DNA from: Struthio camelus
Lineage: Eukaryota; Chordata; Aves; Struthioniformes; Struthionidae
Assembly (NCBI RefSeq): GCF_040807025.1
Contig: NC_090942.1
Coordinates: forward strand, 192,132,247-192,196,246
DNA length: 64,000 nucleotides
Direction of reading: 5' to 3'
Below are positions 52,859-64,000 of this stretch, in pieces. The stretch's first letter is position 1; each line of letters starts with the position of its first letter. The notes below the pieces were generated by a model, which saw only the letters and a program-made list of their open reading frames with translations, made no database searches and had not been told where the DNA came from. Position numbers and translations under genes: made by a program.

Positions 52859-52974
52859 ATGCCGCCCAAGCCCCCCCGCCGGGGGGGCGCCGCCGCCAGG
52901 AGCCAGCGGGCCAGCCCGGAGAGCGGCTCCAGCAGCGCCCCGCCGCCGCCTGCCGCCGCCGCTGCCGCCCCCCG
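52859..52974 (+). CDS. RB1: RB1 exon 1 coding part
   Basis: 38 codons plus two bases, donor GTAAGC, phase 2 as in human. The encoded segment starts MPPK like human RB1 and is Pro/Ala/Ser-rich. At 116 nt it is 21 nt shorter than the human coding part (137 nt), and it lacks the long acidic stretch that follows the proline run in human. Confidence 0.95.
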
Positions 52975-55900
52975 GTAAGCGCCGCCGGGCACCTGCTGCG
53001 GGGAGGGTCGGGCGGTAGCGGCGGGGGCTGGCGCTCCGAGTAGCGCGTCCTCCTCAGCGGGGCGTTCGTGGGGGCGGGAGGGGGGGAGAGAGAAACTTTA
53101 GCAAGCCGTTAGCGTGGCTCAGGTGCCTCCCTGTACATCTGCGTGGCTCCGGCTGCCTGTTGTTGTGCTGTCTTGAGCTCTCTGTATACGTGCCCGGGGG
53201 TTATTTTTCTTCCTTAGCTCCTGTGTGGCTTGCAGAGCAGAATGGCCTTGCCAGAGAGTGATGCGTCAAGTCAGGCTGCATCAGAGTTGCACTTTAATGT
53301 TCTGTAACCCCTGTTGAGGTGTGTAGTCCGGTAAATTGGTGTGTTGCACTGGGATGCTACGAGTAATATTTTCCCCTTTTTCTTAGGCTTGAAATTGGAG
53401 AAAGTGACTTTGTTGTACTCTGTGATGTTCTGAAAGTATCAAACAATGTGAAAGAGAAAGCTTGGAAGACATATGAGAGCTTATCATCTGTAGATGGATC
53501 TCTAGTGAGTACCTGGTATCTGTAGCTCATAATTATATTGTAATAACTGCCCTGTATTTGAGTTCAAATATTAAACTGTAGCTTTGCTTGACTGAGGGCT
53601 TGGTGACTTGCAGCTGATGCTCGTGCAGTGTCACTCCCCTACCTCCCCCCCCCACCCCCCTGGGCAGCCTAACTGAAGTCAGATGTTACTGTGTACATAT
53701 CTGCACAAAATAGTTTATATACCTTTACCTTTTTGTTAATATAGCCTAATAAAAGTAGGGAATGGTGAATTCTTTCAGCTTAACAATAAATGACAGTAGA
53801 AAACAATACCATGTGATCATTTAATTCTTCAGACCACAAGCTATTTCAAATATGTCTGAGTCATTTTTATACAGATCATCTGTTTCTCACCACCCACTGC
53901 CCTTAATGAGGTTGCCGAAAGGGTCTGGACAAAAGTGTTACAGAAAAGTGATGTTGGTATATTTAACTGCCTTTTCTTTTTTCACTGCACGCTAATGTTA
54001 ATCTGGATGCAGTTGTGACTGAGGTATCTTCAAAGTTAGTCATTGGGCATGTGTAAATGTTATGCCCTCCCTTCATTTTTTTGCTCAGTGAATTACTGCT
54101 GGCTGAATAAGTTGACTCAGACAACAGCTACAGTACAATTAAATCGTGACTGAAGCTTTGTTATGCAGATCTGAGTTAGAGTTTAAAATACCCAGCTTGG
54201 AAACTAGCCCTAGTCTGAGGTCTAGCATAGGCTAACATCTATGTCTTTGTTGCGACTTCTGTTTATTCTTCTGTATCTTGAACTGATCTGTCAGATCTCA
54301 TTTCCTGTGCTTTTAAAATTGCAGTATGGTATACTAGCTCTTGATGTGTTTGTGAGTTTTAGAACACAGTACAGTAATGGTGCTGGAGAGAGACTGTGTA
54401 CGGCTCTTGCAGTAACAAATACAATTTCTGGCCTTGGGTGTCCTCAGGGTACATATACTCCAAAGCATAGTCAAGCTTCTCTATGAAGTGAAACAGAAGT
54501 AGTTAGTCCTATTCAGTGAGAAAGCCAAGACAATTTTCAGTATAATTGTGCATATTTCACTTACTGTTCACTGCCTGGCAGTGGCTAGATAAGACACAGG
54601 GCATTTGAAACCCTCCTGTTTGGTATCTGAAGATGATCTCATATAGGATTCAGAACAGGGCAATGACTAGATCTTCATTAAGACATTTGACTAGTATTTA
54701 TTGTCCTGTAATTAATGTACAATTGAGGCCTAGCCTAAGAGCCTTTCAATGTATAGGGAAAAAGTCTGCATTATATTTTGGACCTATCCTGGACACTATC
54801 CTCAAGTTTCTGACACGTCATCAGGGTGTCAAAATAAGGAAACTGGCAAGCGTATGTCTCTTCTGGGAGCCTGGCAGGCCCTGAGGTTGCTACTTCTAGC
54901 TGAGATCAGTGCAGGCCTTATTTGAGTGTGAAGTCAAATTAACAGCTTGGCTGATAGCTGCTTCTCTTTCCAAGTCAAGCTGTTGTCATGGGGAGCAGGG
55001 CCTCTCGCTATGACAGACTGGCTTTCTGGTTCAGGTTGTGAGGACTCTGGAGGAGGTTGCCTAAACCACTCACTCCTTTCTCCTCTAGGGGAAAGATAAT
55101 GTGCTTAAAGGGGCTGCCCCTGTGTTTGGCCTGCAAGCACCAGCTGTTCAGTGCTAACCTGTTTAATTCTGCAATAGGAGAAGTTGCATACATAGCTGCT
55201 TTCTGTTCTGAAGTGAAAAGGGAAATAGCAGGACATAAGTCTAGACAAATGCCTGCCAGAACACTCCTGTTTCACCTCGTATCTGTTTTGACTTTAGGAA
55301 AGTTAAACCATCAGACCATTGATGGAGCAGAGCTGTCATGATTCTCAACCTGTTTATGGAGCATGAAGACCTGAGCGCTTCATATTCCCTGGCACACTGG
55401 CCTGTGCTCCCTGGTTCATTTCCGAATCCTCCCTGCCTTGTCTCCAATGATACGGAGGGGACTTGATGTAGTGTCCCGGATATAGGATATTGTGCGAACT
55501 GGCAGAGATTCAGGGTGCAAACATGGTCTTAGACTTGGTCTAAACACCTGGTATAGCCATGCTCAATGATTATTTAGTGACTTTAACAGCTTTAAGAATT
55601 TTTGTTGATCTCTTCCTGTTGGGAGGAGAAGGGTTGGTAGCTGTTGCTCTCTGAAATGAATCTTCAGTGCCATCATCCACTGAATCCACCAACAGCACCA
55701 AAACTGTCTGAGTTGCTATTTTTTTCCTTTAAGATGTTACACTTTTTCATGCTCATGTTTTTTCTTTTGAGTCCTTGAGCTACTCATGATCCTACTTCTC
55801 TCTCTAATTTTATCTTTCTTATCTTGCACGGCTCCATGCTATAGACTCTCATACAGCTCTATTACAGCTTATCAGTTTCCTCAGCAATTTGAGCCAAGAT

Positions 55901-58900
55901 TGTGCAGCTGGGTCCTACCAGAGCTGACCCTTGAATCCTTAAAACAGATAGCTGAACTCCTATGAGAGGTGTGTAGGAGGAGAAGTTTTTCAGAGCTTGT
56001 TACAGACAGAGAGGTGGTTGCACTGTCTTTCTGAAAAATAAGGCTGGCTTTTAGTTTGGAAAGTGAAATCTACAGAGAGAAATTGTTTAAAACATTACAG
56101 CTGTTTGTTAAGTTTGGTAGTGTCTTCCTTCTTAGTTGGAGAACATTAAAGCTTTCTTCTATGACAGCCAGAGCTTAATTACACTTATTTTACCAAAAAA
56201 AAAAAAAAAAAAAAAAACAACCCAAATCCTAAACACTGGCTCCAGAAATGCAGTACTGTGTCAGTGTTTGGTATATGGTATGAAAGAAGGCATCTGATGT
56301 GTGACCAGATGAATCTTTTATCTTTAAATTATTTTTATGGCTGGTGAACATCAGCACAACTTTATTGTAAACATGAAAGCGTATATATGAATTACAGCCT
56401 TTGCATTAGTGTCATATAGAGACCTTTTTCCTTCTGTCATTTTGCTTGGTTAGTAAACCAAACTACTTAAGTAAACAAAATGTTTGTTTTAGAGTTGTAA
56501 TTTTTACAGTCTTAATTAAAAAAGAAAAAAAAACTCTCATATGAAAAAAGGCTAAGAGAGCTGGGCCTGTTTAGCCTGGAGAAAAGACTAAGAGGGGATC
56601 TCATCAAGGTAGACAAATATCTGAACGGAGGGTGTCAAGAGAATGGGGCCAGACTCTTCTCAGTGGTGCCCAGTGACAGGACAAGAGGCAACGGGCACAA
56701 ACTGAACCACAGGAAGTTCCATCAGTTGTTTCTGATTGTTCATGTTACTCAATTTCTAAAATTCTCTCTAGCTGGTGACTTATGCTGGCATGTAGATACT
56801 GTAGAACGCTTGTTTCACGCAAGAATTGTACTATGTTCTTAGTAACAAAACTCTACAAACTGCAGTTTAAATGGAGCAATGAAACAATGAGTTCTTAAAT
56901 ATAGCAGCTTGCTTTATATAGACATAAACATGGGTGGTCAAATGTTCCAAACCTGTAAACGTTCACATTTAAGTTAAATCAGTTCCTTTGGCTGTAGTTC
57001 TCTATGAAAATGAACAAACATTTTAGCTGGTAAGTCACTTACTCTTAATGTTAAAAGGCATGCAGAGACTTCTTGCTTTTGGCAAAAGCATTAAACACAC
57101 ATGAACTAATAAAAAGTATTTTCTCAGTAGACCCTTATCTCACATTTGTGTAGCTGCAGTCAAACCAAACCTGAATCCACTGATACTGTGACTGGATGGG
57201 CAGAATTACAGGTCTTATAGAAATTGATAAAGCTCTGAATGCAAACTGAGCTATTGGGCAGCAAAAAGACGAATAAACGTTTACTCTAGTTTAAGCAAGA
57301 GAAAAAGTGAAAGCTACTGAAAGTCCTGAAGCAAACCCAAATCATCAGTGTGGCCCCTTGCTTGTGGTATTCAGTGCCTTGTCAGCAGATCCATTGCATG
57401 GGTGTATTGCGCCTTTGCACTTTAAAAGCATAGTTTGCTGACTTAGTTTCTCTTTTACTCATGTTCTGCCTATCTTGGAAAAGACTCCAATCTAGCTACA
57501 CAGAAGAGAAGCGTAATGGGAAATTTTCATATCAGAAGAACTGTTTTTGGAAATCAGTGGAAGCCACTGAACTGAATACTTTTAGCTAGTATTATATTCT
57601 AATTTAATTTAGTATATTAATAATAGTAGTAATCTTCCATTCCAAATAGCATTCAGTAGAAAATTTGAAGCTATCGTTTTCGAAAAGTAGAGTGGTCTTT
57701 ACACGGAACTGCTTATGTGTAGATAGTAGGTACGTTTTTCACTTTGTTTTTCTAGACATCCTATAGTTCTGTTTCTGTACCTTTCTCTTGACTTTCTTCT
57801 GCACAACGCTAATTTAAGTTGCTGTTACTGGATCAGTCTTGTATTGTATCATCAAAACTATTGACAGAGTAATAAACTTTTGTTAACTTGCAAACTAGAA
57901 CTGAAATTTTCAGTTACTGTCCCTTCCTTATATCTGGTTTAGCACTGGAAAACCTCTTGCATTAGAGAAGTTATTTCTTTTGGTGCCTTTAGTGCCTTGC
58001 AAGAATATCTGGAAAGAAGAGAGGCAAAGGTTCTATTTCACAATAATTCAGTTTCATGAGCATTTCAAGCCTATAATTCCTTCAGGTTGTTTTCACTAGA
58101 CCTAGGGAAGCTGATGATCTGCTAAAAACAGGTGAAATAATATTAGTAACTCTTGAATGAGGAATAAATAATATTTTTGGAAGAGTTACTAAGAGTTTTA
58201 GATTTTGTTCTACAGAAAGCTAAATTGATTCAACTGAACTGACCTGTGTTGTCAGGGGTTAGAACATTGGTTCTCCAAAGTCCTACATAAATTTAAAAAA
58301 GTCTGTATAGGATGTTAGGTGCTAAATAATGTTTGAGTTTGGGATTGATAGGTTTTGATTCATGTTGAATTGAAATAAGGCTACTGGAAGTCACCTTATT
58401 TGAATTGACAGCCAAGAATTGAAACACTGAGTGACTGTCCCTCCCATTTTCTGTAGTGGTGCTCTATCAACAAGATCTTAGGTCAGACTGTGGCCAGTAA
58501 TAAAACTCTTGAAAATAGGTTTCTGGTAATAAATTTGTGTTGCATCCACTTCCATGCCCTCAAGTCTGTTCGCGATGAATTATCTGGCTTTAATTCTAAA
58601 CAGATCATTTATTTGTGTCACAGGATTAGTTCCCCTAGAGGTATGACATTGTCAGAATATTTGAATTGAGTGATGCTGCTGCATTTTGTTCTGCTGTCAG
58701 CTTTAACCCTTTTGTATAGGAAATGACTTGAAAAATGTCTATAAACTTTGTGAGGGAAAGAAGATGGAGAGGAAAGAGTGTTGCCAGCAGGTTGAGGGAG
58801 GTGATCCTGCCCCTCTACTCAGGCCTGGTGAGGCCTCACCTGGAGTCCTGTGTCCAGTTCTGGGCTCCCCAGTACAGGAAAGACATGGCACTCCTGGAGA

Positions 58901-61900
58901 GAGTCCAGCGGAGGGCTACCAAGATGATTAGAGGGCTGGAGCACCTCTCCTATGAAGAAAGACTGCAAGAGCTGGGCCTGTTCAGCCTGGAGAAGAGAAG
59001 ATTGAGAGGGGATCTCATCAACGTGTACAAGTATCTGCAGGGGGTGTGTCAAGAGGATGAGGCCAGCCTCTTCTCCGTGGTGCCCAGCAACAGGACAAGA
59101 GGCAACGGGCAGAAACTGAACCACAGGAAGTTCCATCTGAACCTGAGAAAAAACTTCTTCCCTGTGAGGGTGACAGAGCATTGGAACAGGTTGCCCAGAG
59201 AGGTGGTGGAGTCTCCTTCCCTGGAGATATTCAAAAGCCGTCTGGATGTGATCCTGGGCAATATGCTCTAGAGGTCCCTGCTTGAGCAGGGAGGTTGGAC
59301 TAGATGATCTCCAGAGGTCCCTTCCAACCTAAACGATTCTGTGATTCTGTGAAAGAACTGAGGAACGTGAGGTAACAAGAAGTTCTTTTCTCTCTTCTCC
59401 CATCCTTCACCTACCCCACCGTATTTATTTTTAGGTATTAACCTCATTAAAATCTCAATGCGTAGGTATGTGCAGATAATCTTTCTTTCTGAGAAACTGC
59501 AGTTTTTCTGCATCTTTGACTGTTTTAACCAGCAGTATCTGGTGGGGTAGGCCCAGTCCAGTGTTCTTGCGTTTTTTTCTTGTTTCTCACTCAGTTTGGG
59601 TTCTAGTGGGGCTAGAATTAATTAGCATTTTCTGTCTAGCTGAGGAGAAGATGCCCCAAACAGCTTGTAGCACCAGTAGTGGGTATGAGGATAGTCGTAA
59701 TACTAGAACTTCGACTCACTGTAATGGTTTGAATCCAGTGGATTGAAAGGCTGCCTCTGAGGCTGCCTTCTGGAGCTGTGCAGGTTTGATAAGGGGCTTA
59801 AAGATTGTTCTTGGAGAAACAGACCTTGTTCTTACCAAATAGACCTCTGCTGTAACCTTCAGGCATTTACCCTCCCTGTATAGACTTAAGCTTGTATTGA
59901 GCTTGCTTGGATAGGCAACAAACTAAGAAAAATTGCACGACTTCTTAGCATCAAGTCCTCCAGCCCTGTGGGACATTGTTTATAGAACAATGTTATGGTC
60001 TGGGTGCGCAGAAGTGTGAAGTGAGGGGCACTTGTTTATTAAACAGGATCAATCAATTCCAGTGGCAGTACTGACCTCAGTAAGTGAATGGTCGTCCTTC
60101 TTCCCAGTAGTTTAGTTAGCCTTGATGTCCCAAGGTGTGTGGTGTTTTTTTTTTTTTTTCCCCCTCTAAATCACAGACATATTACTGCAGGAAAAAAAAT
60201 TTCCATATTACAGGACATTTTCTTTATGCACCTGGTAGCTTGTTGTACCTGTCAGTTTTTGAAACTGTCCAATTGTGGGAATCTATCTCTTAAGGCCTTT
60301 GAACTGTGTAAAAATCTCCTCAAGGACAAAAATTTGTCTGCCTCGTCTTTACGTTGCTTGTGGTACACAGTTGTACATAAAACATCTAAAAGATGAGGAT
60401 CTCTGATAAACAACAAAAAGACTATTTGATATACGTTCCTTTAAGCATCATCAAATGTACCTCAGTCTGTTATGAGGTTCTTTCAAAATTACTTTCTGCT
60501 GTAGATGTCACCTTTCATAGAAAAAGTCGGAGAATATGGGGAGAACATAGTAACCTAAGTAACTGACAGTTTCTACATTGTTGAAGGTGGCTTTATATAT
60601 TCAGCACCGTATTTTGTGGTTGGTTGTTTTAACATCCCAGTCTAGACCATAACTCTTAACTAATCATTGCACAAACCAATGGAACTTTTCCTTCTTTGAG
60701 GGAGGGCCCCAGTCAGTCATCTTTAATATGTCAACACTGGTCTCAAGAAGGGAGCAGAGCAATTGTAAAAGCTTTGTTAGCTTGAAGCCATGCTGAGGAA
60801 GGGTGATTTCTTTTTAAAGTTGTTATTTCAGCTTGGAAGGAGAAGAGAGTCAGGTCTTCATGACAGGCCATGATTGACCAGTGTTTTATGTTAAGGAATT
60901 CGTTCTTGTATCATGTATGGGCATGGCAAGCTATTAGTGGTGACTGTGTTGCTGAATAAGAGGGCGAGAGGCTGATCTCTTGCTCCAAGACCAAGTCTTG
61001 TGGGCCGATTCATATCTGGACCGTTAGGGCTTAGCCCCCTTTAGGATAAACTAGCTGTACTACTACATCAGTTAGCACATGGTCTTAGTTTTCCTCTGGG
61101 TCCTATATGGTGCTCTTATGACATTAATACATAACTGTTACTTGAGAGAGGGTTAAGTTTGAAGTGGCAGAAAACTGTTACTTGAGAGAGGGTTATGTTT
61201 GAAGTGGCAGAAACAACATGAGAGCTGTGTTGCCGACTGCCAAAATAGTGCTTTTACAGCATGGAACTGAGGGTATGTGCTGCCTCAGTCAAGGGCCCGG
61301 ATGGGTGCTTGAGGATGCAAAGCCTTTGAAGATAGTGTTAGAAGACCGCACAAGACTGAGGGAGCCAGGTCCAGTGCGACTGCGTTCGTATTGCCCTTTG
61401 AGAGCACTTTGTAGAGTGACCTGTCCCTTGTGCTTTGTGTAGGCATCGACTGGGAGGCAGCTAGATGGAGTGATTGAGGAAGGGGAAAAAGGAGGCGGGG
61501 GGAAGGCCAGGGAGTGGGCCAGAATTAAGCAGCATAGAAGAGTACAAGTTCAGTATTTCAGCTCTCTCTCTGCCTGACTCTAGGTTAACACTGTAGACAT
61601 TGCTTAAGTTTGCAGAAAGCCCAATGGGAATTGATTTTATGTTTGTTTCTGTATTCTGTACGCATTGATTAACTCATTCCCTGGAAAATCTGTTTTGTGA
61701 CATCTGTTTGCTAGGAGATGTACATATCCAAACTGGATAGAACCACTGAGAGACACACTTAGCCTCTTCTGAAAAGGAACAGAGTTTATGGGCCTGGGTA
61801 TCGTTGGAGAGTTTATCAACGAGGATGCAAAACATTCTAAGAATATTTTATGACTTAGCTGTTTTAGGTATGTTCCAGGGCTCCAACCACCTCTGATCCG

Positions 61901-64000
61901 GTCTTCAAAAGCACCAGCTTTGTTTCCAAAACCTGTAGAATACCTACTTGGAATTTTTTTCTATGCTTCTGCAAAACATTGCTTTTGGTAGGGATTTTCT
62001 GTTCTGTTTTAGTGGAAAGGTGCTGTAATTGCAGTTGACTCCTGACCATCTCAAAGTGATTAGCTTGTGAATCATTAGGAGTAAACTCCATTCGGATGAC
62101 ACATCTTATTATATTGTTTTTCTATGGTGAAGAATGATCAGTTACAACTTGTGCGCTGTACTTAGAAGCAGCAGAAATAATAATATAGACAGAACTCAAA
62201 AGGGTTGTGATCAGCAGCGCAGAGTTAGTTGGAGGCCTGTAGCTAGTGGTGTCCCCCGGGGGTCAGTCCTGGGTCCAGTCTTGTTCAATGTATCCATTGA
62301 TGACCTGGAGGAAGGGACAGAGTGCACCGTCAGCAAGTTTGCTGATGACACTAAACTGGGGGGAGTGGCTGACACACCAGAGGGCTGTGCTGCCATTGAG
62401 AGGGACCTGGACAGGCTGGAGAGGTGGGCGGAGAGGGACCTCCTGAAGTTCAACAAAGGCAAGTGCAGGGTCCTGCACCTGGGGAGGAAGAACCCCAGGC
62501 ACCAGGACAGGGCTGGGGGCTGACCTGCTGGAAAGCAGCTCTGCGGAGAAGGACCTGGGAGTGCTGGTGGACAACAAGTTCAGCATGAGGCAGCAATGTG
62601 GCCTTGTGGCCCAGAAGGCCAAGGGTCTCCTGGGGTGCATTAGGCAGAGTGTTGCCAGCAGGTGGAGGGAGGTGATCCTGCCCCTCTCCTCATCCCTGGG
62701 GAGGCCTCACCTGGAGTCCTGTTTCCAGTGGTGGGCTCCCCAGTAGGAGAGAGACATGGCACTACTGGAGAGAGTCCAGCGGAGGGCTCCAAAGCTGAGG
62801 AGGGGACTGGAGCATGTCTCCTCTGAGGAAAGGCTGTGAGAGCTGGGCCTGTTCAGTCTGGAGAAGAGAAGACTGAGAGGGGATCTCATAAACGTGTATA
62901 AGTATCTGAAGGGGGGATGTTGAGATGATGGGGCCGGACTCTTCTCCGAGGTGCCCAGCGACAGGACAAGAGGCAATGGGCACAAACTGAAACACAGGCA
63001 GTTCCATCTGAACATGAGGAAGAACTTCTTGCCTGCGAGGGTGACAGAGCACTGGAAGAGGTTGCGCAGAGAGGTAGTGGAGTCTCCTTCGCTGGAGATA
63101 TTCAAAAGCCATCTGGACAGGGTCCTGTGCAACGTGGTCTAGAGGACCCTGTTTGAGCAGGGAGGTTGGACTGGATGATCTCCAGAGGTCCCTTCTAACC
63201 TCAACCGTTCTGTGATTCTGTGATACCTTAAATGTACGTGTATGTTAGAAAAATGCCTGGAGGTGTTTATGCTATCATGCTTTACTAAAAAGATATGTCA
63301 TTGTGGTTCATCTGTGATAACTAATTGAGATCTAGCTGTAGAAAAAAGTTTGTGAGTATTTCTTTATTGCCCTTCTAATGTTTTTATGTTTCTCTGTCTT
63401 ATGGCTACCTTTTTTTCTCAGAACAAATCCATCTCTCCTGATTCCTTAATCTTCAGTATCTTGTTATGGTCAAATTTTGCTGCTCTTTGTAAGATGCAGG
63501 ATCAGCTGAATCATGAGGTCCATGTAGGAAAAGAGATCTTGGTTCCCCTCAGGTAGCTTGGAGAGCATTGACTCAACTTCTATGTTATCACTTTAAACAG
63601 CTTGTATTTTGAAAGCTTGATTCACGTGTAGTTTTACTGAACGTTATTTTAAAAAAAAACTTGGCTTCTGCTTGTTATAAACTTTCAGTGGGAACAAAAT
63701 TTCTGTTTTAAAGTGTTACTGAAGTGTACAGGTAAAATTGGCCCTGTACAGTGGAAATAAGTAAGTGCTTGGCCTTTCATCTGCACTGTAAAACTTCTAA
63801 CAGTTTTCACTTATCAGATAATTGGGTATCATAGCTGAATGTTAGCTTGAGGGTCTTTTGTTTTACTGTTTCTAGTTTAGTTTTGACATATTAATGTTCT
63901 CTACGTACTACCTGCTTGTTTTCTATTTCTATGATATAATACATTTTCTCTTTTTTTCTAAAAGGCTTATAACAAAAAGAAAAAGGAAACTTGGGGAGTC
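52859..64000 (+). CDS. RB1: RB1, retinoblastoma protein, 5' part only (exons 1-2 and start of exon 3)
   Basis: Exons at 52859-52974, 53387-53504 and 63965-64000 encode the first 90 residues; the remainder lies beyond the window. RB1 binds E2F-DP factors through its pocket and represses S-phase genes. It is inactivated by cyclin-CDK phosphorylation. Only the disordered N-terminus and the start of the structured N-terminal domain are visible. Exon 1 gives [16 protein letters not shown] followed by a Pro/Ala-rich stretch. Exon 2 gives [11 protein letters not shown]...[19 protein letters not shown], and exon 3 begins [12 protein letters not shown], matching human GGYIQKKKELWGI. Intron phases (2, then 0) match human RB1. 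The start is the first ATG, in a GCCGCCATG context. Confidence 0.96.
52975..53386 (+). other. RB1: RB1 intron 1
   Basis: Only 412 bases, from GTAAGC to TTCTTAG. The first part lies in the CpG island and the remainder is ordinary intron. Confidence 0.93.
53387..53504 (+). CDS. RB1: RB1 exon 2
   Basis: 118 nt completing codon 39 (CG|G, Arg) and encoding residues 40-78, with donor GTGAGT and phase 0 exit. The conserved core is AW(K)[12 protein letters not shown], against AWLTWEKVSSVDGVL in human. It is 9 nt shorter than human exon 2 (127 nt) with the same phases. Confidence 0.96.
56195..56217 (+). repeat. A23 homopolymer, RB1 intron 2
   Basis: An uninterrupted run of 23 A followed by CAACCC. 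No upstream retrocopy is recognised. Confidence 0.85.
56533..56724 (+). mobile_element. CR1 LINE internal fragment, both ends missing
   Basis: Aligns to the CR1 ORF2 tail from CTCTCATATGAAAAAAGG through GAGCTGGGCCTGTTTAGCC to AGGAAGTTCCATCA, where it stops abruptly. The rest of the ORF and the 3'UTR that normally anchor a CR1 insertion are absent, so the 3' part was lost after insertion. Confidence 0.88.
58776..59351 (+). mobile_element. CR1 LINE copy, 0.58 kb, 5'-truncated, ORF2 C-terminus still open
   Basis: Starts within ORF2 ([20 protein letters not shown]), runs to [19 protein letters not shown] and a stop at 59269, then a 3'UTR ending GATTCTGTGATTCTGTG. The frame is open over the whole visible ORF2 C-terminus, so this copy is less damaged than copies A and B. 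The in-frame ATG at 58735 belongs to flanking intron sequence. It cannot be functional because the reverse-transcriptase core is missing. Confidence 0.95.
61133..61212 (+). repeat. 40-bp tandem duplication, two copies
   Basis: The unit starting AACTGTTACTTGAGAGAGGG occurs twice head to tail with one mismatch (AAGTTT versus ATGTTT), at 61133-61172 and 61173-61212. Confidence 0.95.
62197..63225 (+). mobile_element. CR1 LINE copy B, 1.03 kb, sense, 5'-truncated, RB1 intron 2
   Basis: Has the same extent and the same lesions as copy A (51113-52145): the frameshift near 62516, TAG at about 62743 and TGA at about 62836. The 659 bases at 62226-62884 differ from copy A (51144-51802) at only 5 sites by my count and have no indels. 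The following 145 bases differ at about 20 sites. The tail is TTCTGTGATTCTGTGAT. The flanks differ from those of copy A, so it looks like a separate insertion of the same subfamily. Confidence 0.95.
63965..64000 (+). CDS. RB1: RB1 exon 3, first 36 nt (cut by window edge)
   Basis: Twelve codons in phase 0, [12 protein letters not shown], matching human exon 3 start GGYIQKKKELWGI. The exon continues past the window. Confidence 0.93.

Larger units (their letters stand above)
52260..53060. promoter_or_regulatory. RB1: CpG island covering RB1 promoter, 5'UTR, exon 1 and part of intron 1
   Basis: Very GC- and CpG-rich, starting abruptly after the CR1 tail and fading in intron 1. It includes clustered GC boxes (GGGGCGGGG at about 52390-52412), two inverted CCAAT boxes, an ETS/ATF composite and a CGGT palindrome cluster. 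No TATA box is visible, as in mammalian RB1. Long open frames across it are composition artefacts. Confidence 0.9.
53505..63964 (+). other. RB1: RB1 intron 2 (10.5 kb)
   Basis: Donor GTGAGT, acceptor TTTTTTTCTAAAAG. It carries three sense-oriented CR1 pieces (56533-56724, 58776-59351, 62197-63225), an A23 run (56195-56217) and a 40-bp tandem duplication (61133-61212). No CpG island and no nested gene are seen. The stretches 53.5-56.5, 56.7-58.8, 59.4-62.2 and 63.2-63.96 kb otherwise hold nothing I recognise. Confidence 0.92.

Noticed and set aside
52437-53018. 193-codon open frame on the plus strand over the RB1 promoter and exon 1
   Set aside because: Out of frame with RB1 and made of Arg/Ala/Pro from CpG-island composition. 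RB1 exon 1 explains the region.
58735-59271. 178-codon open frame as a host gene
   Set aside because: From 58776 on it is the CR1 ORF2 C-terminus. The first residues come from flanking intron sequence.
59725-59745. tRNA T-arm-like GTTTGAATCCAGTGG
   Set aside because: No matching acceptor, D or anticodon arms around it, so not a tRNA.

Overview
This is vertebrate nuclear DNA, most likely from a bird. It holds two adjacent protein-coding genes on the + strand: complete ITM2B (BRI2) and the first exons of RB1. ITM2B followed by RB1 is the conserved order seen in chicken and human. The many CR1 LINEs, short introns, and CR1 3' ends with the octamer-like tail (ATTCTGTG-type) point to an avian genome. 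The species cannot be fixed from sequence alone. There is no bacterial, viral or CRISPR content.

Layout: (1) 1-11.8 kb is intergenic, AT-rich, and contains no gene I can support. (2) About 11.8-13.5 kb is a CpG island with the ITM2B promoter and exon 1. (3) 12,737-39,658 is the ITM2B coding region in six exons (12737-12835, 30090-30218, 32317-32523, 34579-34689, 38115-38265, 39570-39658). Together they encode 261 residues, all with GT-AG introns and matched phases. Intron 1 is 17.3 kb. The 3'UTR runs to an AATAAA at 40265. (4) About 40.3-52.2 kb is intergenic. It holds a 2.7-kb decayed antisense CR1 and, next to the RB1 promoter, a younger sense CR1. (5) 52.26-53.06 kb is the RB1 CpG island, with GC boxes, two inverted CCAAT boxes and an ETS/ATF composite site resembling the known human RB1 core promoter. 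(6) RB1 exons 1 and 2 and the start of exon 3 lie at 52859-52974, 53387-53504 and 63965-64000. The gene runs off the right edge. Intron 2 carries three CR1 insertions.

BRI2 is a type II membrane BRICHOS protein whose C-terminal peptide is released by furin. RB1 is the E2F-binding cell-cycle repressor. The two genes are neighbours without an evident functional link. The points most worth following are an extra R-x-x-R motif inside the released BRI2 peptide, a NAGNAG acceptor at ITM2B exon 3, the conserved RB1 promoter element, and two CR1 copies flanking RB1 exons 1-2. Those two copies share disabling lesions and show a sharp step in divergence that suggests gene conversion. I found no previously undescribed multi-gene system.
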